DNA of 58,101 nucleotides from Candidatus Ryanbacteria bacterium RIFCSPHIGHO2_02_FULL_45_17b (GTDB lineage: Bacteria; Patescibacteriota; Minisyncoccia; Ryanbacterales; 2-02-FULL-48-12), in the NCBI GenBank assembly GCA_001819815.1, contig MHNO01000014.1, positions 13,779-71,879 on the forward strand, given 5' to 3'. A program made the position numbers and the translations under genes. Positions 23,826 through 32,365 of the stretch are shown here, one piece after another. Numbering within the stretch: position 1 is the stretch's first letter; the number at the start of each line of letters is the position of its first letter. Under the pieces are notes generated by a model. The model did not search any database, was not told the DNA's origin, and worked only from the letters and a program-made list of their open reading frames with translations.

Positions 23826-24197
23826 ATGAAACAGTTGCATCAAAAAAAGATAAAAAGACTTCGGCGACACAAGAAAGTTCGCAGTAAGGCGCTTGGTACT
23901 CCGAGTCGTCCGCGGCTTTCGGTTTTTCGTTCCAACCGTTTTGTGTATGGTCAAGTCATTGATGATGTGGCAGGGCGAACATTATTGAGTGTGCATAGCA
24001 AGGCGGTTTCTGGTGCCGTCGGAGCAAAAAAATCGGTTTCAAAGAGCGATACGGCTCGTCTTGTAGGGCAGGAATTGGCACGGAGAGCCTTGGAAAAAGA
24101 CATAAAGCAGATAATTTTTGATCGCGGCGGGTATCGATATCAAGGGCGTGTTCGCGCTCTTGCCCAGGGCGCGCGGGAGGGAGGTCTTGAATTTTAA
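23826..24197 (+). CDS. rplR: Large subunit ribosomal protein uL18
   Basis: 5S rRNA-binding protein. 123 residues. HKKVRSKALGTPSRPRLSVFRSNRFVYGQVIDD and the end FDRGGYRYQGRVRALAQGAREGGL match the family. Eleven bases after rplF. Confidence 0.96.
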   Translation: MKQLHQKKIKRLRRHKKVRSKALGTPSRPRLSVFRSNRFVYGQVIDDVAGRTLLSVHSKAVSGAVGAKKSVSKSDTARLVGQELARRALEKDIKQIIFDRGGYRYQGRVRALAQGAREGGLEF

Positions 24198-24221
24198 GTT
24201 ACTTTAAGGAAGGATAAGGAA

Positions 24222-24704
24222 ATGGCATACATGCGAAAGCGTTCTCAAACGCAAAAACAAAAAAGAGAAAAACCTGAATATGAGCAGAAGTTGATTGATC
24301 TTCGGCGAGTTGCCCGCGTGATGGCAGGCGGGCGCCGTTTTAGTTTTCGCGCTTCTTTGGTCATTGGGAACCGAAAAGGGGATGTGGGGTTTGCTTCTGC
24401 AAAAGGAGTTGATACTGCTCTCGCGATCGAAAAGGCGTTCAAGCAAGCCCGAAAACATATGATGCGCGTGCCTCTTACTAAGGAAGGTACTATTCCCCAT
24501 GAAGTATTTGCAAAACACGCGGGATCTCAGTTGTTGTTGAAACCAGCTCGTAAAGGCCGCGGGGTTATGGCGGGCGGACCTATACGGGTAATATGCGATT
24601 TGGCGGGAATTCAAGATATTACGGGTAAGATCGTATCGCGTTCGACCAACAAGTTGAATAACGCGCTGGCAACAATGAAAGCGTTACAAAAATTAAACAT
24701 GTAA
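24222..24704 (+). CDS. rpsE: Small subunit ribosomal protein uS5
   Basis: mRNA entry and accuracy protein. 160 residues. RRVARVMAGGRRFSFRASLVIG with GDVGFASAKGVDTALAIEKAF is the double-stranded RNA-binding domain; KPARKGRGVMAGGPIRVICDLAGIQDITGKI follows. One of the few ribosomal genes here with a purine-rich sequence (AAGGATAAGGAA) before the ATG. Confidence 0.97.
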   Translation: MAYMRKRSQTQKQKREKPEYEQKLIDLRRVARVMAGGRRFSFRASLVIGNRKGDVGFASAKGVDTALAIEKAFKQARKHMMRVPLTKEGTIPHEVFAKHAGSQLLLKPARKGRGVMAGGPIRVICDLAGIQDITGKIVSRSTNKLNNALATMKALQKLNM

Positions 24705-24708
24705 CTCT

Positions 24709-25143
24709 ATGCAGCTACATACGCTACAAGCTGGTGGGAATAAAAAAACAAAGCGCGTAGGTCGCGGCGGCAAACGCGGCACGTTTTCAGGTCGCGGTAC
24801 TAAGGGACAGAAGGCCCGCGCGGGGCGGAGAATTCGTCCGCAGTTGCGCGATGTTCTTGCTAAAATTCCCAAAAAGCGCGGATATCGTTTTAAGGCGTTT
24901 CGCATCCGTCCTCTTGTGTTTAATGTGGCGTTGGTAGAGCGTATGTTTAAGCAGGGAGAAACTGTTTCCCCGCAAACGCTTATAGCAAAAGGCATCCTTT
25001 CAAAAAAAAGCCGCGCGGGCATCAAGGTCAAAATTCTTGCTACCGGTAGCATTACAAAAAGTGTAACGATAGAAGGATGCGAGGTGTCGGTGTCTGCGAA
25101 AGAGAAAATCGAGAAGGCGGGAGGTCTTGTAAAAGAAAAATGA
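24709..25143 (+). CDS. rplO: Large subunit ribosomal protein uL15
   Basis: Late-assembly 50S protein. 144 residues. GGNKKTKRVGRGGKRGTFSGRGTKGQKARAG is the typical glycine/basic N terminus. It follows rpsE directly by four bases; the rpmD (uL30) gene usually found between them is absent, as known for CPR bacteria. Ends in TGA, overlapping the secY start by ATGA. Confidence 0.96.
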   Translation: MQLHTLQAGGNKKTKRVGRGGKRGTFSGRGTKGQKARAGRRIRPQLRDVLAKIPKKRGYRFKAFRIRPLVFNVALVERMFKQGETVSPQTLIAKGILSKKSRAGIKVKILATGSITKSVTIEGCEVSVSAKEKIEKAGGLVKEK

Positions 25144-26402
25144 ATAAAATTCTTCAAATTTTCAAAGACCCCGATCTTCGTAATCGCATTTTGTTTATGT
25201 GCGGTATTTTGGCGGTTTCTCGTTTGATAGCAGTTGTGCCTATTCCCGGCGTAGACATAGTTCAGCTCCAGAGGTTTTTGTCTGGAAACCAACTTTTGGG
25301 ATTATTGAATATATTTTCCGGCGGTGCGCTGGATAATCTTTCCATCGCCATGTTGGGGTTGGGCCCTTATATTACCGGTTCTATTATTATGCAATTAATG
25401 ACGATTGTATTCCCGCAATTGAAAGAAATGTACCAGGAAGCAGGGGAAGCAGGGCGTCAAAAATTTAACCAGTATTCTCGTTTACTTACGGTGCCGCTTG
25501 CCATATTGCAGGGGTATGGGTTATTGACACTTCTTTCACGGCAAGGGATTTTGGGTGATATTTCAGCGTTTGAAATGGCAACAAATATTATTATCGTGAC
25601 CGCCGGCGCGTTGTTTCTTATGTGGCTGGGCGAGCTTATTTCAGAATATGGTATTGGAAACGGTGTTTCTGTTATGATTTTTGCGGGTATCGTGGCGGGT
25701 GTTCCCACCAGTATTCAACAGACGCTTGTCTCGTTTGACGCCACGCAGATTCCATTATTTGCTCTCTTTGCGGTGTTGGGGGTCGCGGTTATCGCCGCGG
25801 TGGTTTTTATTACCGAAGGAGAACGTCCTGTTCCGGTTTCGTATACCAAGCGCGTGCGCGGCATGCGTATGTATGGCGGTTTTTCTACCTATCTTCCTTT
25901 GCGGGTAAACCAAGCAGGCGTTATCCCCATTATTTTCGCGCTTTCTATTTTGTTGTTTCCACAAATGTTCGCAGGATTTTTGGCGACCTCATCAAACGCC
26001 TTTTTACAGAGTGCGGGAGATATCTTTTTACGCTTTTCCCAAAATATGTTGCTCTACGGCGCAGCATATTTTATTCTGGTTTTTTTCTTTACGTATTTTT
26101 ATACCGCAGTTACATTTGATCCTGATACCATTTCCAATAATTTACAAAAGAGCGGCGGGTTTGTGCCCGGCATTCGTCCGGGGCGTCCCACGGCTGATTT
26201 TTTGAGCCATGTTATTACCCGTATTACGTTGGTTGGTGCCGGGTTTCTTGGTCTTATAGCGGTGTTGCCATTCGCGGTGCAGGCGGCAACCGGCATTGTA
26301 ACACTTTCTTTAGGTGGCACGGCGCTTTTGATCGTGGTGTCTGTAGTGCTTGAATTCATGAAACAGATGGAAGGGAAGTTGGTTATGAGAGAATATGAAT
26401 AA
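25140..26402 (+). CDS. secY: Preprotein translocase subunit SecY
   Basis: Central channel of the Sec export machinery in the inner membrane. 420 residues with ten predicted membrane helices. RLIAVVPIPGVD near residue 25, the plug region LLNIFSGGALDNLSI, GPYITGSIIMQL, VSVMIFAGIVAGVP, and YTKRVRGMRMYGGFSTYLPLRVNQAGVIPIIFA are all typical. The ATG at 25140 overlaps the rplO stop by four bases. Confidence 0.97.
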   Translation: MNKILQIFKDPDLRNRILFMCGILAVSRLIAVVPIPGVDIVQLQRFLSGNQLLGLLNIFSGGALDNLSIAMLGLGPYITGSIIMQLMTIVFPQLKEMYQEAGEAGRQKFNQYSRLLTVPLAILQGYGLLTLLSRQGILGDISAFEMATNIIIVTAGALFLMWLGELISEYGIGNGVSVMIFAGIVAGVPTSIQQTLVSFDATQIPLFALFAVLGVAVIAAVVFITEGERPVPVSYTKRVRGMRMYGGFSTYLPLRVNQAGVIPIIFALSILLFPQMFAGFLATSSNAFLQSAGDIFLRFSQNMLLYGAAYFILVFFFTYFYTAVTFDPDTISNNLQKSGGFVPGIRPGRPTADFLSHVITRITLVGAGFLGLIAVLPFAVQAATGIVTLSLGGTALLIVVSVVLEFMKQMEGKLVMREYE

Positions 26403-26438
26403 AATGCAAAATGTAAAAAACAAAGTGCAAAATTTCGG

Positions 26439-26462
26439 TATTCGCCTTTGGCGAATATTTTG
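26439..26462 (+). terminator. Weak terminator after secY
   Basis: tattcgcc-ttt-ggcgaata followed by TTTTG. A TATAAA sequence right after it may be the -10 of adk. Confidence 0.5.
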
Positions 26463-26476
26463 TATAAAATAGGAGC

Positions 26477-27058
26477 ATGGAAAAGCCACTCAATATAATT
26501 TTTCTCGGGTTGTCCGGTTCCGGAAAGGGAACGCAGGTTGGGTTGCTCAAAGAAAAACTCGAAGACTATTGGCCCATGCAGATAATTGTAACGGGTGATT
26601 TTTTTCGTGATCTTGCAAAACAAGATACTGATGTGGGGAGGCGTATAAAAAAAATACAGGAAGAAGGTGGATTGCCGTTTGATGACCTTGCTACCACTGG
26701 ATGGATGTATAAGATTGCCTATACGGTAAAAGAGAACGAGGGTATTCTTTGCGACGGTTTTCCTCGTAGGGTTCCGGAAGCACAGAATCTTGACAGGTTT
26801 TTAACTTACTTAGAGCGTATTGAGCGAACTCGTGTGATATATCTTACGACATCTGAAGAAGCGGTGCAAAAGAGAATGCTTGCCCGTGGACGGGCAGACG
26901 ATACCGAACAAGCTATTATGGGCAGAATTAGCTATTTTCGCGAGCGTGTTTTGCCAGTTATCGACTACTACAAAGCAGAAGGACGTTTGATGAAAATAGA
27001 CGGCGAGCAAGATGTGAAAAAAGTTCATGCTGATATTGTCAAAGCGCTTGGAATATAA
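26477..27058 (+). CDS. adk: Adenylate kinase
   Basis: Interconverts AMP + ATP and 2 ADP. 193 residues. P-loop GLSGSGKGTQ (11-20), AMP-binding region with TGDFFRDLAK, the CDGFPRRVPEAQNLDRF block, and MLARGRADDTEQAIMGRISYF where the LID is replaced by a short link. So this is the short-LID form without zinc. GGAG close to the ATG. Its place after secY is the conserved spc-operon order. Confidence 0.95.
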   Translation: MEKPLNIIFLGLSGSGKGTQVGLLKEKLEDYWPMQIIVTGDFFRDLAKQDTDVGRRIKKIQEEGGLPFDDLATTGWMYKIAYTVKENEGILCDGFPRRVPEAQNLDRFLTYLERIERTRVIYLTTSEEAVQKRMLARGRADDTEQAIMGRISYFRERVLPVIDYYKAEGRLMKIDGEQDVKKVHADIVKALGI

Positions 27059-27075
27059 AATGTCATTTATTGTTT

Positions 27076-27843
27076 ATGTCTCTCATAAAATCTCAAAAAG
27101 AAATACAAGCGCTTCTGGAGGGTGGGAAGAAACTTGCTGATGTTCTGCAGAGCGTGGTGGAATTGGTGCGGCCCGGGGTAACCACCAAAGAGCTTGATGA
27201 ACTTGCGGAAAAGTTGATTACTGCATGCGGCGGCACGCCGTCATTCAAGGGCTACAGCGCGTTCGGGGCGCGAAACGCATATCCCGCGTCTTTGTGCACG
27301 TCCATCAACGACGAAGTTGTGCATGGTATTCCATCTGAAAAACGAGTGCTCAAAGAAGGAGATATCATTGGGTTGGATATCGGCATGAAATACCAAGGAT
27401 TGTTTACGGACATGGCCGTTACGGTTGGGGTGGGGCGCATTGATGCCGATTCCCAGAAGTTGATAGATGTAACGCACGAGTCATTAGAGAAGGGAATTGC
27501 GGAAGTTCATCCGGGAGCACGCATTGGAGATATTGGAGAAGCTGTGCAGGTGTTTGTAGAGAGCAATGGGTTTGGCGTGGTGCGAGAGTTGGTGGGGCAT
27601 GGTGTGGGACACGCGGTACATGAAGAACCCGAAGTGCCGAATTTTGGAAAAAAAGGACAGGGTTTGAAACTTGAAGAGGGAATGGTGCTTGCGCTTGAAC
27701 CTATGGTAACGGCCCGTAGCCCGCGCGTACTACTCGCGAAAGATGAATGGACATGGAAAACAAAAGACGGTTCTCGCGCGGCGCATTTTGAACACACGGT
27801 GGTGGTAACGAAGGATGGGGTACGGGTGTTGACGATAGTGTAA
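27076..27843 (+). CDS. map: Methionine aminopeptidase, type I
   Basis: Removes N-terminal Met. 255 residues from the ATG at 27076 (a TTG two codons earlier is less likely). The metal ligands are seen: Asp in DIGMKYQGLFTD (two), His in VGHGVGHAVHEEP, Glu in ALEPM and Glu in HFEHTV. Follows adk by 17 bases, as in other spc operons; infA, rpmJ, rpsM and rpsK do not follow here. Confidence 0.96.
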   Translation: MSLIKSQKEIQALLEGGKKLADVLQSVVELVRPGVTTKELDELAEKLITACGGTPSFKGYSAFGARNAYPASLCTSINDEVVHGIPSEKRVLKEGDIIGLDIGMKYQGLFTDMAVTVGVGRIDADSQKLIDVTHESLEKGIAEVHPGARIGDIGEAVQVFVESNGFGVVRELVGHGVGHAVHEEPEVPNFGKKGQGLKLEEGMVLALEPMVTARSPRVLLAKDEWTWKTKDGSRAAHFEHTVVVTKDGVRVLTIV

Positions 27844-27886
27844 GAATACTGTATTCTTTAAGGAAATACCCTGGATGGAGGAACAG

Positions 27887-28084
27887 ATGAAACTTACTCT
27901 TGGTGAAATTGCTGTGGTTTGTGATGCTCTTCATGCTCGGCTTTGTTTTGGTGAGAAGGTAGGTGCGCCATACCGCTTTGATCGTGAAAACTATGAACGA
28001 GTATTGCAGAAAATATATGATTCTGGCATCGTGGTGGAGTTTGAAATCTTTCCGAAGGAAAAGAAAGGAGAGGGTGAAAAATGA
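27887..28084 (+). CDS. Small hypothetical protein
   Basis: 65 residues from the ATG at 27887, chosen because GGAGGA lies six bases upstream; a Met four codons earlier overlaps that site. Helical in the first part (LGEIAVVCDALHARLCF), then YRFDRENYERVLQKIYD and a lysine-rich end. No family recognised. Overlaps the next gene by four bases (ATGA), so they form a pair. Confidence 0.55.
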   Translation: MKLTLGEIAVVCDALHARLCFGEKVGAPYRFDRENYERVLQKIYDSGIVVEFEIFPKEKKGEGEK

Positions 28085-28284
28085 GAGTTGAAGAACTTTT
28101 TTTAGGAGGATGCGTATTACCGGAAATTGATGAATGTAATTGTAAATGTCACGAGCCTGGTTCATCTATCAAACACAAAAGGCCTTGTTGCTCCCGATGC
28201 TCTCGTTGTGAGAGACGCGTACGCATCGGCTGGATAGAAAGCCACAAAACAAATTGTCCAGCCAAGAATATGGAGGGCTCATGA
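28081..28284 (+). CDS. Small Cys-rich, probably zinc-binding protein
   Basis: 67 residues. The segment CNCKCHEPGSS...CCSRCSRCERR...HKTNC holds ten cysteines and two useful histidines, enough for two zinc sites of ribbon or finger type. AAAGGAGAGG precedes the ATG, which overlaps the previous stop. No family recognised; a nucleic-acid-binding role is possible. A short frame (28286-28384) starts just after it but runs into the terminator and is not counted. Confidence 0.6.
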   Translation: MRVEELFLGGCVLPEIDECNCKCHEPGSSIKHKRPCCSRCSRCERRVRIGWIESHKTNCPAKNMEGS

Positions 28285-28345
28285 GATGAAAAATTTTTTG
28301 TTAAAGCATCCCTGGGTGCTAAAGCAAAATAGAAAAAATATAAAC

Positions 28346-28380
28346 AGCCGTCATGGTGTTACCGCGGACGGCTTTTTCTT
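28346..28380 (+). terminator. Intrinsic terminator
   Basis: agccgtc (28346-28352) pairs with gacggct (28367-28373), followed by TTTTTC. It separates the two small genes from guaA. Confidence 0.8.
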
Positions 28381-28430
28381 TTGATTTATGTATGCTACCA
28401 TTTCTGAAAACCACGGCAGGAGGATTTTAT

Positions 28431-29936
28431 ATGCTGGAAGGTTCGCAGGTCTTGATCGTTGATTTTGGTTCGCAACTCACGCAGGTTATCCAACGAGCTA
28501 TACGGGAATTGGGAGTGCGGTCAACAATTCATAAGCCGGACGGAGTGGAGCATTGGCTTTCTGAGAGTAAACCGCAGTGTATTATTTTTTCCGGTGGACC
28601 CGCGAGCGTATATGACGCAGGCGCGCTAAAGCCTCCCGGGATTGTGTATGAAATGGGTGTGCCTATTTTGGGGATTTGCTATGGCATGCAAGTTCTTGCA
28701 GAACATTTTGGTGGCAGGGTGGAGTCGGCGGGCGGTAACAGGGATTATGGAAGGGCGCATGTTACTTTTTTTCGCGAGATGGTTGGTGGCAATGATCGGT
28801 CGTATGAAGGTGAGACAGTGTTTGCGAGTCATGGTGATTCTGTGTGTGAATTACCTGTGGGGTTCAAGAAGGCTGCTGTGTTTCCCCACGGTGGTCTTGC
28901 AGCGATGGTAGATCCCGTTCGCCGTATATGGGGTGTGCAGTATCACCCGGAAGCTATGCATACGGTTTATGGAAAGCAGTTCTTGATGCGATTTTTGTTT
29001 GAAACCGCAAAATGCAAGCAAGACATTTCGCAGGATGAGATTTATATCTATACACAGGATCATGTGAAAAGCTTGGTGGAAGGCAGGAATGTTCTCGTGG
29101 GGTATAGTGGTGGCGTTGATTCTTCGGTGGCTGTGGCTTTAGTAAAGCAATCGGCGAAAAGTATAGTTGGGGTTTGTATAGATACTGGCGGTCTTCGGGA
29201 AGGAGAGTTGGAAGAAATAAAACGAAATGCAGACTCTATAGGACTCTCTTTGAAAATTGTTGATACAGCAGATGTGTTTCTAGACGCGCTTTCTGGGCTG
29301 GAAGATGCAGAAGAAAAACGGCTGGCATTTGCTAACATGTATAAGCAACTTTTTTTAAGAGAGGAGCAACAGCGGGGTGCTGATTGCGTGGTGAAAGGAA
29401 GTATAGGTCCTGATTTTATAGAAACCAAAGAGGCGGGCGCATTGATTAAAACGCATCACAATATTGATTCTTATTATATTCACCCCCTACGAGGATTGTT
29501 TAAGCATGAAGTGCGTGAGATTGGGCGTCGGCTAGGTCTGCCATCTAAAATTACAGAACGTCAGCCATTTCCGGGCCCCGGACTCTTTATTCGAATATTA
29601 GGACCCATTACGCGGGAACGTATGCAATTGGTGAGGTGGGCTGATGCGCGCGTGCGAGAAGTTCTCAGAAAAAATCAACTCTGGGATAAAATTTCCCAAA
29701 CTGTTGTCGCATTATTTGTAGTTCCCACTGTGGGGGTGAAAGGAGACAATCGTGTATACACAAACTCCATCATTGTGCGTGCGGTGAGTACTCCTGATTT
29801 TATGACGGCCGAGCCCTATCCGGTGCCACTGGAAGTATGGAGAGAAGCAGAAAGCGCGCTTACACGGCATCCGGATATTGTTCGCATGTTTATTGACGTA
29901 ACGAGTAAACCACCGGCTACCATAGAGTTTCAGTAA
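28431..29936 (+). CDS. guaA: GMP synthase (glutamine-hydrolysing)
   Basis: Converts XMP to GMP with glutamine and ATP. 501 residues from the ATG at 28431, preceded by AGGAGG. Glutaminase domain: Cys nucleophile in GICYGM (Cys83) and QYHPEA. ATP pyrophosphatase P-loop GYSGGVDSS, then the dimerisation domain with ERQPFPGPGL. The C terminus KPPATIEFQ differs slightly from the usual KPPGTIEWE. No guaB is nearby. Confidence 0.97.
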   Translation: MLEGSQVLIVDFGSQLTQVIQRAIRELGVRSTIHKPDGVEHWLSESKPQCIIFSGGPASVYDAGALKPPGIVYEMGVPILGICYGMQVLAEHFGGRVESAGGNRDYGRAHVTFFREMVGGNDRSYEGETVFASHGDSVCELPVGFKKAAVFPHGGLAAMVDPVRRIWGVQYHPEAMHTVYGKQFLMRFLFETAKCKQDISQDEIYIYTQDHVKSLVEGRNVLVGYSGGVDSSVAVALVKQSAKSIVGVCIDTGGLREGELEEIKRNADSIGLSLKIVDTADVFLDALSGLEDAEEKRLAFANMYKQLFLREEQQRGADCVVKGSIGPDFIETKEAGALIKTHHNIDSYYIHPLRGLFKHEVREIGRRLGLPSKITERQPFPGPGLFIRILGPITRERMQLVRWADARVREVLRKNQLWDKISQTVVALFVVPTVGVKGDNRVYTNSIIVRAVSTPDFMTAEPYPVPLEVWREAESALTRHPDIVRMFIDVTSKPPATIEFQ

Positions 29937-29949
29937 GAAAATTAATTTG

Positions 29950-29984
29950 GCCGTTCTTGGCGTTTCCAAGAGCGGTTTTTTTTT
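29950..29984 (+). terminator. guaA terminator
   Basis: gccgttcttgg pairs with ccaagagcggt (one wobble), followed by nine T. Confidence 0.85.
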
Positions 29985-30024
29985 ATTGCTTGATTACCTA
30001 TTCATTATTCACTATTCTTTGTGT

Positions 30025-30405
30025 ATGAAACTTCTCGGCATAGATTATGGCACCAAACGAATCGGGTTTGCGATGGGAGACACCGACCAAAAAATTGCGT
30101 TCCCGCGTGATGTAGTGGAAGGGCATGTAAAGGCGCTTGATTATGTAGACCGCATGATAGACTACGAAGGCGCACAGAAAGTTGTTATGGGTATTCCCGT
30201 GCGCCATAGCGGAGAAGAGGGGAGGCTTACCCCCGATATTCGCGCATTTGCAAAAGAAGTTACAGAAAAATTCGGCGTGGAAGTGCTATTCCAAAACGAG
30301 ATTTTTTCGACGAAAGCTATTCAGCAAGGCACAGTCTCAAAGGATAAAACAGATGCCGCGAGCGCCGCGCTTATTTTGCAAAGTTATTTGGATAGTGTGA
30401 AATAA
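30025..30405 (+). CDS. ruvX: RuvX/YqgF-family nuclease
   Basis: RNase-H-fold protein, linked to 16S rRNA 5' processing or Holliday junction cleavage. 126 residues from MKLLGIDYGTKRIGFAMGD (Asp7 of the catalytic site), the VVMGIPVRHSG block, NEIFST (Glu) and TDAASAALILQSYL (Asp). The family more often has DERxST; here it is NEIFST, so one usual acidic residue is shifted. An upstream in-frame start would run through the guaA terminator. Confidence 0.88.
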   Translation: MKLLGIDYGTKRIGFAMGDTDQKIAFPRDVVEGHVKALDYVDRMIDYEGAQKVVMGIPVRHSGEEGRLTPDIRAFAKEVTEKFGVEVLFQNEIFSTKAIQQGTVSKDKTDAASAALILQSYLDSVK

Positions 30406-30427
30406 TGAATTGTGATAGGATATTGGC

Positions 30428-31171
30428 ATGGATACAAATAGCATCTATCTTTCCGTTATCATCCCTGCCTATAATGAGGAAAAGCGCATAGAGCGTACAT
30501 TGCGCCGCGTTGACGAATATGTACGGCAACAGTCATATACATACGAAATTCTTGTGGTGGTGGACAACGCAACGGATAAAACAGCAGACATAGCGCGCGG
30601 GCTTGAGTCGGTTATTCCTCACATGCGGTTGTTGTGGCGGGATGTAAATTTTGGAAAAGGAGGATCGGTGACGCGCGGCATGACAGAAGCAAAAGGTGAT
30701 ATCCGTTTGTTTACTGATGCGGATAACTCAACGGATATTTCCCATTTTGAAAAAATGAAACCATTGTTTGACGCGGGGCACGATGTGGTTATCACTTCGC
30801 GAAATCCTTGGGACGCCGCGGGTGCTGGGCAGAAAATTTCCCAGCATTGGCACAAGCGTATTATGGGCATGGCAGGAAATATATTTATTCAGATTGTCGC
30901 GGTTTGGGGCATTTGGGATACACAAAACGGATTTAAGGCGTTTCGCGCCGAAGCAGCGGAGCGTATTTTTCCGCAACTCACTATCTATGGTTGGGGGTTT
31001 GATATCGAAATTTTGGCGCTCGCGCGCGCTATGGGCATGCGAATTGGCATTGTGCCCGCGCATTGGATGAACGACGAAGAGAGCCACGTACGCATTTGGA
31101 ATTATTTTGGCGTTTTGTGGGAGACCGTGCAGGTACGGTGGAATCTCGTAAGAGGGAAATATGTTTTCTAA
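30428..31171 (+). CDS. Family 2 glycosyltransferase, dolichyl-phosphate-glucose/mannose synthase type
   Basis: Makes a polyprenyl-phosphate-linked sugar for surface polymers. 247 residues. SVIIPAYNEEKRIERTL at the N terminus, VDNATDKTAD, DADNST (the DxD metal site, about residues 97-99), and NGFKAFRAEAAERIFPQ with WGFDIEILALAR. No membrane tail. The end overlaps the galT-like gene by 11 bases, so the two are coupled and probably serve one sugar pathway. Confidence 0.88.
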   Translation: MDTNSIYLSVIIPAYNEEKRIERTLRRVDEYVRQQSYTYEILVVVDNATDKTADIARGLESVIPHMRLLWRDVNFGKGGSVTRGMTEAKGDIRLFTDADNSTDISHFEKMKPLFDAGHDVVITSRNPWDAAGAGQKISQHWHKRIMGMAGNIFIQIVAVWGIWDTQNGFKAFRAEAAERIFPQLTIYGWGFDIEILALARAMGMRIGIVPAHWMNDEESHVRIWNYFGVLWETVQVRWNLVRGKYVF

Positions 31172-32189
31172 AAAAAAGAAAGAGGAAGAACTGTTTTCTG
31201 AAATGCGGAAAGATGCGGTCTCCGGTGAATGGATTTTGGTTGCGTCTGGTAGGGCAAAACGCCCGCATGCGTTTCGGCGAAAAGGTGAGAAAACCTCACC
31301 TATGGATGATTGTCCGTTTGAAGGAGAACGCATCAATGGTTCCATGCCGTTGTTGTGGTATCCGCATCCATCTAGTCTAAAAAAAGACGTGCTGGAAGAC
31401 TGGTTCGTTCAGGTTATTACGAACAAATACCCCGCGGTTATGCCTCACGCGGATAGAACGTGCGCCGTTGCGGGAGATGACGGTCCGTATGAGCGTATAG
31501 ACGGGGTAGGATATCATGAAGTGATTATTACGCGGCCGCATGAACGGAGTCTCGGTCAAATGACTGTTGAAGAAGCGTCTCTTGTGGTTCGTGCGTATCG
31601 GGAACGTTTTGCCGCTCTCAAAAAAGATCCGTGCATTAAATATATTCTCATATTCCACAATCATGGGCGTGAGGCTGGCGCGTCTATAAACCACCCCCAT
31701 TCCCAACTTATTGCGTTGCCGATTGTCTCGCCCGATGTTCAGCGAAGCGTGCATGGGTCTAAGAAGTTTTATGAGGCGCACGCGGCCTGTATTCACTGTC
31801 GTATGATCAGCTGGGAATTGGAAGACAAAAGGCGGATAGTGTATGAGAACAAGGATTTTTTGGTGATAGCGCCTTATGCGTCGCGGATTTCGTTTGAGTT
31901 GCGTATGTATCCAAAAATACATGATCCGCATTTTGATCTGTTGCCGGAAGAAAGGATTGAAACTGCGGCAGACGCGCTTACGACCGCGCTTCGTAAATTA
32001 GGTAGCGCACTCAAAGATCCTGCGTATAACTTTTTCATACATACAACGCCGACTAGTAATCACATGGAGCATTACCATTGGCACATGGAGATACTTCCGA
32101 AAATATCGGTGCCGGCGGGTTTGGAGCTGGGCGCGGGAATAGATGTAACGGTAATAAAACCGGAAGAGGTACCTTCTTTATTACGCTGA
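31161..32189 (+). CDS. galT: Galactose-1-phosphate uridylyltransferase-like protein
   Basis: Exchanges UMP between hexose phosphates. 342 residues. Key block NHPHSQLIALP with the HPH nucleophile (about residues 178-180), then CIHC and the second half NFFIHTTPTSNHMEHYHWHMEILPK. The first zinc-ligand motif, usually CPFC, is DCPFEGE here, so only one of its cysteines remains; CIHC later in the chain could still bind a metal. Substrate may be another sugar phosphate or a nucleotide (ADP-sulfurylase-like relatives exist). Confidence 0.85.
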   Translation: MFSKKKKEEELFSEMRKDAVSGEWILVASGRAKRPHAFRRKGEKTSPMDDCPFEGERINGSMPLLWYPHPSSLKKDVLEDWFVQVITNKYPAVMPHADRTCAVAGDDGPYERIDGVGYHEVIITRPHERSLGQMTVEEASLVVRAYRERFAALKKDPCIKYILIFHNHGREAGASINHPHSQLIALPIVSPDVQRSVHGSKKFYEAHAACIHCRMISWELEDKRRIVYENKDFLVIAPYASRISFELRMYPKIHDPHFDLLPEERIETAADALTTALRKLGSALKDPAYNFFIHTTPTSNHMEHYHWHMEILPKISVPAGLELGAGIDVTVIKPEEVPSLLR

Positions 32190-32199
32190 GTATATGTTC

Positions 32200-32312
32200 C
32201 TCCGTTGCATATAAGAAAAATGTTCTTTATGGCCAACAGGTATTTATATTTAGAAGGCCATCGCCTGCCTGCCGGTAGGCAAGGTAGAATATTTTTCTTA
32301 TATGCAACGGAG
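32200..32312. repeat. Long palindromic element with 27-bp arms
   Basis: Left arm 32200-32226 (begins ctccgttgcatataag) pairs with right arm 32286-32312; 26 of 27 positions match and the other is a G-T wobble. Inside the loop are tggcc/ggcca (around 32230-32260) and the GC-rich gcctgcctgccggtaggc. The element lies between the galT-like and DedA-type genes. It has no T run like a terminator. Confidence 0.8.
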
Positions 32313-32365
32313 ATATAGAGTTTCATAATTCACAGAAGCTACATGTTTACAATTTACTTCATACC

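Noticed and set aside
28286..28384. 32-codon frame with a GGAGGG upstream
   Set aside because: It passes through the terminator hairpin, and its last residues are encoded by the terminator T tract.
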